DNA of 64,000 nucleotides from Micromonospora purpureochromogenes (GCF_900091515.1 NZ_LT607410.1:5208001-5272000); one strand, 5' to 3'. Shown: positions 16,773 to 25,772, counted from the stretch's first letter. Translations and numbers: made by a program. The notes: a model not told the origin generated them from the letters alone.

Positions 16773-17447
16773 TCAGTGTGTTTGGGTCTCCCAGACCGGC
16801 TGCTGGGGCTCGTCGTTGTGCACGATGATGTCGACGTGATCGGTCGGGCGGACCGTAGCGAAGTAGAACTGTTGGGAGGGGATGTAACGCTCGCGCCAGC
16901 GCCGTTCGACTTCGGCCCGAGCCAACACCTGACGCTCTCGGATCACGGCACGATCCACGGTCGTCTCCAGCGCGGTCGACACGAAGATGCGCAGGTCCCA
17001 CCGATCAATCAGTTCCGGGCGCATGAGGAAGACGCCGTCGAAGAGCAGCACGGCGTCGGCGGGCGCAGTCGTGACCGGCGGGGACAGCGCGGTATCCGCG
17101 GTGCGGTCGTAGACCGCGTGTTGGAAGCGTCGATCTCCGCCCGGGCCGAGCGGATCGAGCAGAACCCGGTTCAGCGCGTTGTAGTCGTGGGTGTCGAAGT
17201 AGCAGCCTTCGGCCGAGTACTCGCCGCGCGGATAGCGCTGTGCCCGGGGGAAGAGGAAATCGTCGATCGTCGCGCGGATGACGTCGCGGCCCTGTGTGCG
17301 CAAGACGACGGCCAGTTCGTCGGCGAGCGTGGTCTTGCCTGCGGCGGGCGGTCCGTCGATAGCAACCCGCGTCGGGTGTGCGGCTGTGACGGACCCGACT
17401 GCCTCAGCCAGGCGGCCGAGCACCTCGTGGCGGGTGCCTTGGTCCAT
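16773..17447 (-). CDS. Uridine-kinase-like P-loop kinase
   Basis: The 224-residue protein has a Walker A motif (GPPAAGKTT, ~residues 32-40), a substrate-binding TIDDFLFPRAQRYPRGEYS segment with the D-D-F typical of uridine kinase/phosphoribulokinase folds, and a LLFDGVFLMRPEL Walker-B-like strand. The family phosphorylates nucleosides or small metabolites. The size matches uridine-kinase-like proteins of actinomycetes. It converges with the recombinase. Confidence 0.8.
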   Translation of the reverse strand: MDQGTRHEVLGRLAEAVGSVTAAHPTRVAIDGPPAAGKTTLADELAVVLRTQGRDVIRATIDDFLFPRAQRYPRGEYSAEGCYFDTHDYNALNRVLLDPLGPGGDRRFQHAVYDRTADTALSPPVTTAPADAVLLFDGVFLMRPELIDRWDLRIFVSTALETTVDRAVIRERQVLARAEVERRWRERYIPSQQFYFATVRPTDHVDIIVHNDEPQQPVWETQTH

Positions 17448-17745
17448 GTCCTGCCCGTCCTAGTCTCGCGAAGGTCGCCGTGTCGAGCCGACCTTATGCG
17501 CGCCAGCCTTTTCGCGCCGGCCACTCCCCGAGTGAGCGAGATTGCCGCATACGAAACTGGCTGCGGTCGCGGCGCAAACGGACTGTCATGCCGGCGCTGG
17601 TCGGTCGGTATAGCGTGACCGGTCCTGCCGCTGACCGGGCGTGCCGGGTGTATTACGAGGGGTGCGTGCAGCGAACAGCCGGTCCTTCCCGGGAGAGTGC
17701 GCACCTGGCTCAGCCCGGATGGGCCCACGATACGGTTCGAGCGTG

Positions 17746-18270
17746 ATGGCCGACCTTGCCAACAGCTCCTTGATCTTCGTCGATGTCGACGGGCCGCTGA
17801 TCCCGTTCAAAGCCCGGCCGGTTAGCCGCGAGCGTTCTTTGGGCGGTGCAGTCGTGCAGCCACTGGACGGTACTGGCAACCCTCTGCTCGATCGGCTTGA
17901 CCCAGATGACGGGCGGAGGCTGTTGGCACTGGGATGCCAGTTGGTCTGGGCGACGACATGGATGGCGGAGGCGAACGAGGTCATCTCGCCACGGCTCGGG
18001 CTTCCGGACCTGCCGGTCGTCGAATGGCCGGACGACGACGAGGATCCGGAGCACGGTCTGCACTGGAAGACCGTATTCCTTACCCGGTGGGCAGCCGGCC
18101 GCCCATTCGTGTGGCTTGACGACGAGATAACTGATGCTGACCGGCGCTGGGTCGCAGCACACCACCCGGTGCGGGCCCTGCTGCAACGTGTCGACCCATA
18201 CGTGGGCCTGACCGAAGCGGATTTCTCAGCGGTCCGTCGATGGCTCGGGCAGATTGACGACGCCGCTTGA
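17746..18270 (+). CDS. HAD-like protein
   Basis: The 174-residue protein opens with IFVDVDGPLIPF, a HAD motif I (DxDG), and continues with ATTWMAEANEVI (motif II T) and PFVWLDDEITDAD (motif III/IV acidic pair). This resembles the HAD-like domain of Swiss-army-knife RNA-repair-type proteins common in actinomycetes. Catalytic activity (phosphatase or other) is unknown. GTG 17743 or ATG 17746 can start it. Confidence 0.75.
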   Translation: MADLANSSLIFVDVDGPLIPFKARPVSRERSLGGAVVQPLDGTGNPLLDRLDPDDGRRLLALGCQLVWATTWMAEANEVISPRLGLPDLPVVEWPDDDEDPEHGLHWKTVFLTRWAAGRPFVWLDDEITDADRRWVAAHHPVRALLQRVDPYVGLTEADFSAVRRWLGQIDDAA

Positions 18271-18280
18271 TCACCTGCAC

Positions 18281-18356
18281 GCTCACGTCGCCGACCGGGC
18301 GTCACTGTGCGTGACGGAGGAACGGCAGCGCTCGGCACGCGGTCGTGCCGATGAGC
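18281..18356 (+). repeat. 76-nt palindromic intergenic repeat, copy 1
   Basis: The element starts GCTCAC and ends ATGAGC, which pair except at one base. Inside are hairpins GTCAC-TGTGC-GTGAC (18301-18315) and CGGCACG-CGGT-CGTGCCG (18333-18350). It aligns without gaps to the copy at 20821-20896; the first hairpin changes on both sides of the stem, preserving pairing. Confidence 0.75.
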
Positions 18357-18456
18357 GGACTGTTTGTCGACTCGGTGTACGGTGCTCGTTCTCCCTGTGT
18401 CATGTGTGCCCCAGCGTTTCAGACCAGCTGGCGGGCGCCGGCAGCAGTCGAATTCG

Positions 18457-19047
18457 TTACAGCTGCAGGCCGAGGTAGCTCCAGCGCACGTCGTGGCGAC
18501 CGAGGGGGTCCGCCCGTTCGCAGTCGTGAATGAGGTGTAGGCCGAAGTGACGGGCCAGCGCGACCGTCTCCTCAGCGGAGACGTCGTACATCTGCCGGCC
18601 GGCAGGTACGGGGCCGTGGCGCAGGGAGATGACCACGCGGCCCTCAGGTAGAAGCAGGCCGCTGATGTGTTTCATCGCTGACGATCGCTCGTGCTGGTCC
18701 AGATGCATCCAGACGGCCGTCAGAAGAATCAGGTTGAAGCGTTGGGGGCGCTTGTACAGCACCGTCAGGTTGGGCAGGCTGTCGTCGACCCATTCGATGT
18801 CGTTGGCGGCGTGGATGCGTTGACCATGCGCGCGAAGTTGCGGGGTGGGCTCGACGGCGACGACCCGGTGTCCCAGGTCGGACAGGGCTGCCGCATCGCG
18901 GCCCGTGCCCGCGCCAATGTCCAGGATCGAGCTGGGCTCGATGGGGAACAGGTGCAGGACATCTCGGTGCACGTCGGCAAACGAAACGCTCTCGTACTGT
19001 TCGGCCAGGGTGTCGGCGGCTTCGCCGTAGCCTGCGGTGCTGCTCAT
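18457..19047 (-). CDS. Class I SAM-dependent methyltransferase
   Basis: The 196-residue protein has the SAM-binding motif ILDIGAGTGRDAAALSDLGH (residues ~40-59), the acidic post-II strand (VVAVEPTPQLRAHG) and motif III-like LLPEGRVVISLRHGP. It fits the Methyltransf_11/25 fold; the substrate is not evident. The next gene on this strand starts 57 bp downstream, so the two may be cotranscribed. Confidence 0.8.
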   Translation of the reverse strand: MSSTAGYGEAADTLAEQYESVSFADVHRDVLHLFPIEPSSILDIGAGTGRDAAALSDLGHRVVAVEPTPQLRAHGQRIHAANDIEWVDDSLPNLTVLYKRPQRFNLILLTAVWMHLDQHERSSAMKHISGLLLPEGRVVISLRHGPVPAGRQMYDVSAEETVALARHFGLHLIHDCERADPLGRHDVRWSYLGLQL

Positions 19048-19104
19048 GAGTGCCAGGGGTTTCTCCGTCTGTGCTGCGGTTGATGCTGTGATCGTCGCGA
19101 TTGG

Positions 19105-19755
19105 TCAGGCTGCCTCCAGCAGAGCCGGGAGTTTGCGCATGTCGTCGAAGACGACCGTGTCCGGGCCTTCCAGCCGGTGCGCGGGGGTCAATCCGCCCGC
19201 ATAGCCGAAGCAGCGCATACCGGCGGCGCGGGCCGCTTGGACTCCGTAGCGGCTGTCCTCGACCACGACGCACGCCGCGGGCGGGACGCCCATCGCCGCC
19301 GCCGCGTGCAGGAACAGGTCGGGGGCCGGCTTGCCGTGGGCGACCTTGGTCGCGCTGAAGATGCGGCCGTCGAAGCGGGGGTACAGGCCGGTGCGGCCCA
19401 GGGTGTGGCGCATCTTCTCGTGCGTACCGCTGGAGGCCACGCACGTCGGCTGGGTGATCTCATCGAGCGCGTCGTTGATCCCGTCGACGGCGGTCAGTCC
19501 GGCGTCCACCGCTTGGCGGTGTGCCAGGTCGAACCGGTCCGCCCAGGTGGCAGCCACGCCCTGTCCGAGGCGGGCCGCGATCTGTTCACCGATGGACGTG
19601 CTGGACCGGCCGACGAAGCGCTCGATGACCTCTGCCTCGGTCAGTGGCCAGCCCAGTTCCGCGCCAAGCGCGATGTTGACGCGGACCGCGATGCGCTCGC
19701 TGTCGACCAGCACCCCGTCGCAGTCGAAGATGACAAGCCCGATCGGATTGATCAT
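19105..19755 (-). CDS. HAD-superfamily phosphatase, beta-phosphoglucomutase-like
   Basis: The 216-residue protein has HAD motif I VIFDCDGVLVDSERIA, motif II VASSGTHEKM, the motif III Lys (VAHGKPAPDLFLHAAAAMGV) and motif IV VVVEDSRYGVQAARAAGM. A cap domain lies at ~20-95. The sequence is closest to phosphoglycolate phosphatase/beta-PGM-type enzymes acting on small sugar phosphates. ATG 19755 begins just before motif I; an upstream in-frame start at 19800 would add 15 residues. Confidence 0.85.
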   Translation of the reverse strand: MINPIGLVIFDCDGVLVDSERIAVRVNIALGAELGWPLTEAEVIERFVGRSSTSIGEQIAARLGQGVAATWADRFDLAHRQAVDAGLTAVDGINDALDEITQPTCVASSGTHEKMRHTLGRTGLYPRFDGRIFSATKVAHGKPAPDLFLHAAAAMGVPPAACVVVEDSRYGVQAARAAGMRCFGYAGGLTPAHRLEGPDTVVFDDMRKLPALLEAA

Positions 19756-19919
19756 CCGGACAGGCTGGTCGAGTGGGTGGGTGAACCTGGCGGCACCCAC
19801 GGTCCCCCCGAAGGTGCCGGATCGCCGTCACCGCCGAGGTGGTGGCCACTCGGACAGGTCGACCACGTTGCGAGGCAGCACCAGCGGCCGGTGCACGACC
19901 GGGGCCGAGAAGGACGCAC

Positions 19920-19996
19920 GCCGCTGCCGCGATCCGCGCGTCACGCGGTGTAACGGAGAGATCGCAGCCCTCAGCGCACGGATCTAGCCGATGAGC
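19920..19996 (+). repeat. 76-nt palindromic intergenic repeat, variant copy
   Basis: It contains the TGCCG box (19925-19929), GTCACGCGGTGTAACGG (arm 1, one mismatch in the stem) and ends GCCGATGAGC (to 19996). One extra base makes it 77 nt. The 5' outer arm is degenerate. Confidence 0.55.
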
Positions 19997-20122
19997 GTGC
20001 GTCACTCCGCCCAGATCGGTGGCGATATCAAATCTCGGGCGTGCTTCAGCGTGCGTGCCGGTGGATATGGTCGAACCCGTACGGGTGCGTGACACGTGGA
20101 GTGGACGGGGACGGTCGAGACG

Positions 20123-20797
20123 ATGGTCGTGGTCGAGCGGGGAGACGAACTCGGCGAGGGGTACCGGCGCCGCATCACCGAGGTCTACGTGCGCAGCTTC
20201 GCAGCGGACTTCGTCGCGTTCTCGCGCGACACCGGGAAGTTGGCCGACGCGTTCGAGCACATGCTGCTGCTCGAACGGTTCTACATCGCGCTCGTGGACG
20301 GGGAGCCCGCCGGCCTCGCCTCGCTCACCGAGGGCGACCAGACGCTGTTCGCGCCGCGCTGGCGGGAGATCCGGCGTCATCTCGGGCTGGCGCGCGGGCT
20401 GCTCGGCTACGTGGTGATCCGGAGATGGTTCATGCGCCCCTCCGACGGCGCCCGACCCCGGCTCGCCGAGATCGGGTTCGTCGCCACCGAGCCGGCCTAT
20501 CAGGGTCGCGGCGTCGCGACCGCGTTGCTGCGTCACCTGCTGGCGTTGCCCGGGTATCGCGAGTACGTGCTCGAGGACATCAAGGACACCAACGCACCCG
20601 CCCTCGGCCTCTACGCCAAGCTCGGCTTCACGATGTACAAGCGTCGGAAAGTGCGCTTCGCGCGACGCGCCGGATTCACCGAACTCATGTCGATGAAGCT
20701 CGTGCAGGACTCCACGTCGCAGCCTACCGCCGACCGATCACCCGGAGCCGTTCGACGGGACACTGAGGTGCTCCCGCTGCCCGAGGTCGAGAGCTAA
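20123..20797 (+). CDS. GNAT-family N-acetyltransferase
   Basis: The 224-residue protein has the acetyl-CoA-binding motif A: IGFVATEPAYQGRGVATALL (Q/R-x-x-G-x-G/A), with the downstream ALGLYAKLGFTMYKRRKV motif B. Acetylation substrate unknown. ATG 20123 was chosen over GTG 20096 because the added residues look like non-coding sequence and a purine-rich stretch precedes it. Confidence 0.8.
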   Translation: MVVVERGDELGEGYRRRITEVYVRSFAADFVAFSRDTGKLADAFEHMLLLERFYIALVDGEPAGLASLTEGDQTLFAPRWREIRRHLGLARGLLGYVVIRRWFMRPSDGARPRLAEIGFVATEPAYQGRGVATALLRHLLALPGYREYVLEDIKDTNAPALGLYAKLGFTMYKRRKVRFARRAGFTELMSMKLVQDSTSQPTADRSPGAVRRDTEVLPLPEVES

Positions 20798-20820
20798 GAC
20801 CCAACCCCCTGCGAACGTTC

Positions 20821-20896
20821 GCTCATGCCGCCGACCGGGCGTTACGTTCTGTAACGGTTGCCTGGCGGGCTGCGCCGCCCGCTCGTGCCGATGAGC
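20821..20896 (+). repeat. 76-nt palindromic intergenic repeat, best-folded copy
   Basis: Outer arms GCTCAT (20821-20826) and ATGAGC (20891-20896) pair perfectly. Arm 1 is GTTAC-GTTCT-GTAAC (20841-20855). Arm 2 is CGGGC-TGCGCC-GCCCG (20866-20881). Together they form a cloverleaf-like fold. It lies between convergent genes. Confidence 0.78.
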
Positions 20897-21062
20897 GCGC
20901 GTTCCGTGGCACCCTGCATATGCCCCTTGCCACTTCGCCGGCAGGGCCACCGCACCAGACCGCTCCTGCCTCGGATCTGATCAAGGTGTTGTTGCCCCAG
21001 CTGCGACATACCCGGCACATGGCTGCGCTGATCGCGGATCTGGGCACGCGCTCCGTCAGGGG

Positions 21063-21959
21063 TCACGGGGCGGTGACCAGCAGACGGCTGATCTCCCCGG
21101 CGGCCGGGTGCTCCGGATCGACGGCCAGGAAGCGTCGCAGGGTGCGTGCCGCCTCGGCGGAACGGCTGCCGCGCTGCGCCAGCCCCAGCACGAGCAGCCC
21201 GTCCGGGGAGTCCGGAGAGCGGGCCAGCACGTCCCGCGCGGTCTGCTCCGCGCCCGTCGTGTCGCCGGCTCGGAGCAGCGCGAAGGCGAGCCGCAGTCGG
21301 ATCGCGTCGTCGGGCCGGTCCCGTAGCGCCTCCCGGTACATCTGCGCCGCGGCGTCGTACCGGTTCTGGGTCTCCAGGTCGCGGCCCAGCTGCACGGCGA
21401 CCGCGACCGGGTCGGCCGGTGGCGGCTGCGGCGAAGGCCGGTCGAGAGCGCCGGCGGCGACCGCCACCGACGCGACGAGGGCCACCAGCCCGACCGACCC
21501 GGCTCGCCACGCCCGGCGGGCGGCCCGGCCGATCGGCGCGGGCCGCACCTGCGTGGCGGGAGCGGTCGACGTCGCGGGCGGGCGCAGCGTGCGCAGGGCC
21601 GCGTAGCCACCGGCCAGCAGGGCCAGCGCGGGTACGGCCCAGAGCAGCAGCTCCGCGCCGCCGGCCGGTGGATCGGTCAGCACCTCCGCGCCGTAGCGCT
21701 GCACGAACCACTGCCGGATCTCGTCGCGGTCCCGCCCTTGTGTCAATTGGTCCGCCACGACCTGCCGCATCGCCGCCGCGATGGGTGACCGGGAGTCCGC
21801 CACCGACTCGCCCTGACAGGCCGGGCAGCGCAGACCGGCGGCCACCGCGCGGACCGGATCCTCCCCGCCACTGTCGTTGGCCGACCGGACCAGTCCCGCG
21901 CCGGCCGCGGCTGTCAGGGCGGTGAGGACGAGTGCCGCCAGGGCGGCGGGCCACCTCAT
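21063..21959 (-). CDS. ccmH: Cytochrome c maturation protein CcmH with fused CcmI-type TPR region
   Basis: In System I this protein reduces and presents apocytochrome c for haem ligation with CcmF. The 298-residue protein has an N-terminal signal/anchor helix (5-25), the CcmH domain with LRCPACQGESVADS (C45, C48), DEIRQWFVQRYGAEVL, a second membrane helix (~95-113), another near 150, and a C-terminal TPR-like region (DAAAQMYREALRDRPDDAIR). The fusion matches CcmH-CcmI arrangements. ATG 21959 overlaps the ccmG stop (ATGA). It is the last gene of the ccm operon. Confidence 0.88.
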   Translation of the reverse strand: MRWPAALAALVLTALTAAAGAGLVRSANDSGGEDPVRAVAAGLRCPACQGESVADSRSPIAAAMRQVVADQLTQGRDRDEIRQWFVQRYGAEVLTDPPAGGAELLLWAVPALALLAGGYAALRTLRPPATSTAPATQVRPAPIGRAARRAWRAGSVGLVALVASVAVAAGALDRPSPQPPPADPVAVAVQLGRDLETQNRYDAAAQMYREALRDRPDDAIRLRLAFALLRAGDTTGAEQTARDVLARSPDSPDGLLVLGLAQRGSRSAEAARTLRRFLAVDPEHPAAGEISRLLVTAP

Positions 21960-22522
21960 CCGGCCAGTAGCGGCGCCACCCGCTGCTCCAGCCACTGCCG
22001 GGTGACCACGCCCTGCTGCCGGTCGACGATGCGGCCGTCGCGGTCCACCACGAAGGTCTCCGGCACCGCCCGTACGCCCCAGTCGACCGCCCGGGTGCCC
22101 TCCGGGTCCGGCAGCACGGTCAGTCCGCGCGCGCCGGTCTCCTCGAGCAGCGCCCGGACCGCCTCGGTGCCGTCGCGGACGTTCAGCGCGACCAGCCGTA
22201 GTCCCTGCGGCGACCACCGTCGTTCCGTGTCGACCAGCAGCGGCAGCTCATCCCGGCACGGGCCGCACCAGGAGGCGAAGACGTTGACCAGCAGCACGTG
22301 GCCGCGGGCGTCGGCCAGGTCGAACCGGCCACCGTCCAGGGTGGCGCCCGAGAGTGCCGGGGCCGACGTGGGCGTCACAGCGGTGGTGGCGACGGGCCCC
22401 GGCGTGGCCGGCGACCGGAGGCCGAGGGCGACCACCGCGCCGACGGCGACGGTCACGGCCAGCACCAGCGCAGGTCCGGTGCGCAGCGGGCCCAGTCGTT
22501 GACGGGTGCCGGGGCTGATCAT
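21956..22522 (-). CDS. ccmG: Thiol-disulfide oxidoreductase CcmG/ResA-like
   Basis: The 188-residue protein is a membrane-anchored (helix ~17-36), extracytoplasmic thioredoxin fold with active site FASWCGPC (C86, C89) and cis-Pro segment GVRAVPETFVVDRDGRIV. It keeps the haem-binding CXXCH cysteines of apocytochrome c reduced. It overlaps ccmF and ccmH by ATGA junctions, so the operon is tightly coupled. Confidence 0.9.
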   Translation of the reverse strand: MISPGTRQRLGPLRTGPALVLAVTVAVGAVVALGLRSPATPGPVATTAVTPTSAPALSGATLDGGRFDLADARGHVLLVNVFASWCGPCRDELPLLVDTERRWSPQGLRLVALNVRDGTEAVRALLEETGARGLTVLPDPEGTRAVDWGVRAVPETFVVDRDGRIVDRQQGVVTRQWLEQRVAPLLAG

Positions 22523-24459
22523 TTCGGGGCCCCGGCGGCGACCGGGTCGGGAGTCGGCAGGGCGACGTCCCGGTGCAGCCGGCGCCGGGAACGGGCGGTG
22601 CCGATCGCCGCCAGGAGTCCCCCGGTGGCGGTCAGCGCGCCGCCGGCCCAGAGCAGCCCGACGAGCGGGTTCACCGCGAGCCGTACGGTCGCGCTGCCGC
22701 TGTCCGGGGCGACCGCGATCAGCGTCAGGTACGTGTCCCGCAGCAGCCCGGTGTCGATCGTCGGCACGGTTACCGCGGTGTCCCGGGCGGGGTGGTAGCG
22801 CAGGGCCGGCGTGACGTCCCGCTCCGCGCCGCCCGCCTCGGTGAGCCGGAGCCGCGCGTGCACCGCCATGCCACCGCTGCTGGCGGCCCGGTCCACCCCG
22901 ACCAGGCGTACGGTCACGTCGGCCACCCGCAGGGACTCTCCGGTGCGGAGGGTCCGTTCGGCGTCCTGGCCGTATGCCGAGGATCCGGCGACGCCCACCG
23001 CGACCAGGGCGATTCCGGCGTGCCCGACGAGCCCGGCGAGCCTGCCCCGTCTCCGGTCCTGGCCGGACCGTCGCAGCCGGCCGCCCAGCTCCGCGGCCAG
23101 GCCGGTGAGCACGAACGCCGCCGCGCCGAACGCGGTGAGCGCTGCCGGGCCGGGCCGGCTGAGCAGTCCCACCACCGCGACGGTGGCGAGCGCCACGCCG
23201 CCGGGTACGGCGAGTCGCCGCAGCGCCTGCGTCCGGTCGTGTGCCCGCAGGGCCGGCGTCACCCCCATCACCAGCAGCACCGCGATCGCCAGCGGTACCG
23301 CGGTGCGCTGGTAGTAGCCGGGCCCGACCGAGGTGCGCACCCCGCCGAGCGGGTCGGAGAGCAGCGGGAAGATCGTGCCGATCAGCACCACCGCCGTGAT
23401 CGTCACCAGGAGCACGCCGTTGACCAGCACGGCGGTGGCCCGGGACAGCAGCGGTGTGCTGTGGCGGGCCGGTTCGGGGGTGCGCCATCCGGTCAGGACG
23501 GTCGACACGACGACCGTCAGCAGCACGAAGCCGAGCAGCATCGGCCCCAGCGGTGAGTCGGTGAAGGCGTGCACGCTGGCGACCGCGCCGGACCGGGTGA
23601 GGAACGTGCCGAGCAGCACCAGCACGAAGCTGGCGCAGGCCAGGGTCAGGTTCCAGCCGGCCCGGCCGGCGGCGCGGCCGAGGGTGGTGTGCAGGAAGGC
23701 GGTGGCGGTCAGCCAGGGCAGCAGGGAGGCGTTCTCCACCGGGTCCCACGCCCAGTAGCCGCCCCAGCCCAGCACCGCGTACGACCACCAGGCCCCGAGC
23801 CCGATGCCGGCGGTCAGCGCCGCCCAGGCCGCCAGGGCCCAGGGTCGGGCGGCCCGCAGCCAGCCCCGCCCTTGCCGGCCGGCCAGCGGTGCGGCGATCG
23901 CGAAGGCGAACGGCACGACCAGGCCGATGTAGCCGGCGTAGAGCAGGGGAGGGTGCACCCCCATCGCCGGGTGCTGCTGCAGCAGCGGGTTCGGTCCCGG
24001 GCCGTCGGCGGGTACCGGACCGACCTCCCGGAACGGGTTCGCGGCGAAGTAGGACAACGCGAAGAAGAACATGGTCACCGTGCTGACGACCACCATCGCG
24101 TACGCGTGCAGCCGGGCCGGGTGCCGGCGGTGGGCCAGCAGTGCCGCGTACCCGGCGAGGATCAGCAGCCAGAGCAGCAGCGACCCGTCCAGGGCGGACC
24201 AGAGACTCGTCAGCGTGTAGTACAACGGCACCTGACGTCCGCCGTTCTCCGCCACGAAGCGGACGCTGAAGTCGTGCCGGAGCAGGGCCGCCTCCAGCAG
24301 GCCGCAGGCGACGGCGGCGGTCGCCAGGGTCGCGGCGGTGGCGAGGCGGGCCGGTCGGGTGGGTACGGCGAACAGGGCCGTCCGCAGCCAGAGCAGGGCG
24401 GTCAGGGTGGCGCAGAGCAGCCCGACCGCGAGGCTCGCGGTGCCGAGGTCACCGAGCAT
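22519..24459 (-). CDS. ccmF: Haem lyase subunit CcmF
   Basis: The 646-residue polytopic protein is the core of System I holocytochrome c synthetase, attaching haem from CcmE to apocytochrome c. It has the extracytoplasmic WWD haem-binding domain (WGGYWAWDPVENASLLPWLT) and flanking conserved blocks (LHTTLGRAAGRAGWNLTLA, FLTRSGAVASVHAF). Around a dozen hydrophobic helices and the length match the family. The start overlaps the ccmE end by 11 nt. Confidence 0.93.
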   Translation of the reverse strand: MLGDLGTASLAVGLLCATLTALLWLRTALFAVPTRPARLATAATLATAAVACGLLEAALLRHDFSVRFVAENGGRQVPLYYTLTSLWSALDGSLLLWLLILAGYAALLAHRRHPARLHAYAMVVVSTVTMFFFALSYFAANPFREVGPVPADGPGPNPLLQQHPAMGVHPPLLYAGYIGLVVPFAFAIAAPLAGRQGRGWLRAARPWALAAWAALTAGIGLGAWWSYAVLGWGGYWAWDPVENASLLPWLTATAFLHTTLGRAAGRAGWNLTLACASFVLVLLGTFLTRSGAVASVHAFTDSPLGPMLLGFVLLTVVVSTVLTGWRTPEPARHSTPLLSRATAVLVNGVLLVTITAVVLIGTIFPLLSDPLGGVRTSVGPGYYQRTAVPLAIAVLLVMGVTPALRAHDRTQALRRLAVPGGVALATVAVVGLLSRPGPAALTAFGAAAFVLTGLAAELGGRLRRSGQDRRRGRLAGLVGHAGIALVAVGVAGSSAYGQDAERTLRTGESLRVADVTVRLVGVDRAASSGGMAVHARLRLTEAGGAERDVTPALRYHPARDTAVTVPTIDTGLLRDTYLTLIAVAPDSGSATVRLAVNPLVGLLWAGGALTATGGLLAAIGTARSRRRLHRDVALPTPDPVAAGAPK

Positions 24460-24859
24460 CTACCGGCCCTGCCGGGGCGGTGGACGGCCGGTACTCGTTA
24501 CCGTGCCGGACCACGACGTGGTCGGAGCGGAACACCCGGTCCGGCGACAGGGTGCCCTCGACGACCGCTCCCTCGCCCTCCCGGAACGTCTCCGGTGGGA
24601 CGCCGCGCTGCTCGACGGTGATCTCGTGACCGTCCTCGGCGAGGCGGAACACCACGAGGTCGCCGGTGTGCCGCAGCGACCCGGGCACCACGTCGCCGCC
24701 GAGGCGTACCCGTTCCCCGGTCGCGTCCGGGTCGCCGAGCACCTCGCCGGGGGTGCGGTAGTAGGTCAGGGTGTCCTGCAGCGCGCTGGTGACCAGCAGC
24801 GCGCCGGCGGCGAGGAGCACGGCGACGACGGCGGTCCGGCCCGCGCGGCGACGGATCAT
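24449..24859 (-). CDS. ccmE: Haem chaperone CcmE
   Basis: This 136-residue protein covalently carries haem from CcmC to CcmF. An N-terminal anchor helix (10-27) precedes an OB-fold beta barrel (RVRLGGDVVPGSL, FREGEGAVVEGTLSPDRVF). The haem-attachment motif HGNEY gives H119 and Y123, the classical HxxxY form rather than the CxxxY form of some archaeal and delta-proteobacterial proteins. ATG 24859 overlaps the ccmC stop. Confidence 0.92.
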   Translation of the reverse strand: MIRRRAGRTAVVAVLLAAGALLVTSALQDTLTYYRTPGEVLGDPDATGERVRLGGDVVPGSLRHTGDLVVFRLAEDGHEITVEQRGVPPETFREGEGAVVEGTLSPDRVFRSDHVVVRHGNEYRPSTAPAGPVDAR

Positions 24860-25614
24860 CCGACCCGGACCGGGACGCGGTCGGGGGCGGGGGACGCGTC
24901 GGGGGTCAGCCGGCGTTCCAGCCGGACCACCCGGTACAGCAGGACGGAGAGCGCGGCGAGCGTCGCGGCGGCCGCGGCGAGCAGCAGGGCGACGCCCATC
25001 CTGGGGTCGATCGGCGGGCGCTGCGGGGCGAGCACGGTCGCCTGCTGGTGCAGCGACCGCCACCAGACGACGGAGAAGTGCACCACCGGGACGAGCAGGA
25101 AGCTGGCCACGCCGACGACCGCGGCCGGTCGCGCCACCCGGTGGTCACCTCCGTCGCGCGCCCCGGTCCGCTCCGCCACCGCGCGGCGCAGGGCCAGGTA
25201 ACCGGCGTACGCGAGCAGGAGCAGGACGGTGCTGACCAGCCGGGGGTCCCAGGCCCACCAGGCACCCCAGACCAGGTGCCCCCAGAGCGACCCGGTGGCG
25301 ATCGCGACGGCGGTCAGCGCCGCCCCGATCTCCGCGCCCGCCCGGGCGAACCGGTCCCAGCGCAGGTCACCCCCGATCAGGTACGCCCCGCTGGCGGCCA
25401 GCACGACGGCGAACGCGGCGTAGGCCACCCAGGCGGCGGGGACGTGCAGGTACATCAGTCGCTGCGCCTGGCCCTGCACCTCGTCGGGGGGCGCCAGCCA
25501 CCCGCCGGCCACCGTCGCCGCCGCGGTGAGCCCACCGGCGAGCCAGGCCATCGTCCGGCGGCCGGCGGCGGCTCTGCCGGTGTCCGCGACAAGGTCCACC
25601 GTGGAGGCTCGCAT
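24856..25614 (-). CDS. ccmC: Haem handling protein CcmC
   Basis: The 252-residue, six-helix protein has the WWD domain (SLWGHLVWGAWWAWDPRLVS) and the flanking haem ligand His residues (YLHVPAAWVAY and VVHFSVVWWRSLHQ). It loads haem onto CcmE. It is the first gene of the ccm operon. No ccmA, ccmB or ccmD lies nearby, although the ABC ATPase CcmAB normally releases holo-CcmE from CcmC. The operon diverges from the oxidase genes across a 158-bp control region. Confidence 0.92.
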   Translation of the reverse strand: MRASTVDLVADTGRAAAGRRTMAWLAGGLTAAATVAGGWLAPPDEVQGQAQRLMYLHVPAAWVAYAAFAVVLAASGAYLIGGDLRWDRFARAGAEIGAALTAVAIATGSLWGHLVWGAWWAWDPRLVSTVLLLLAYAGYLALRRAVAERTGARDGGDHRVARPAAVVGVASFLLVPVVHFSVVWWRSLHQQATVLAPQRPPIDPRMGVALLLAAAAATLAALSVLLYRVVRLERRLTPDASPAPDRVPVRVG

Positions 25615-25708
25615 GATCTCCCTGTCCGTGCCCTGAGGGGCGCTTGCGGATGAACGAGTGGGAACTCACCATAAATCGCTCTGGTCGCACCCGTCCGGGT
25701 ATCAGTCG

Positions 25709-25727
25709 CAAACAGGGACAAACAGGG
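25709..25727 (+). promoter_or_regulatory. Direct repeat in the ccm/cox control region
   Basis: CAAACAGGG occurs twice (25709-25717 and 25719-25727), spaced exactly 10 bp start to start, so both lie on one face of the helix. It lies between the divergent ccmC and coxB genes in a relatively AT-rich patch. A regulator that co-controls both operons could bind here; none is identified. Confidence 0.4.
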
Positions 25728-25772
25728 GGTCAGAAGGGCCTAGTGTCGCTCCCGGTGGACACGACAGCGGGG

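Noticed and set aside
21956..23788. A very long minus-strand open frame spanning ccmG and half of ccmF
   Set aside because: Only its last 188 codons (ccmG) are real. The upstream part is an arginine/proline-rich shadow of ccmF, whose own frame has the WWD domain.
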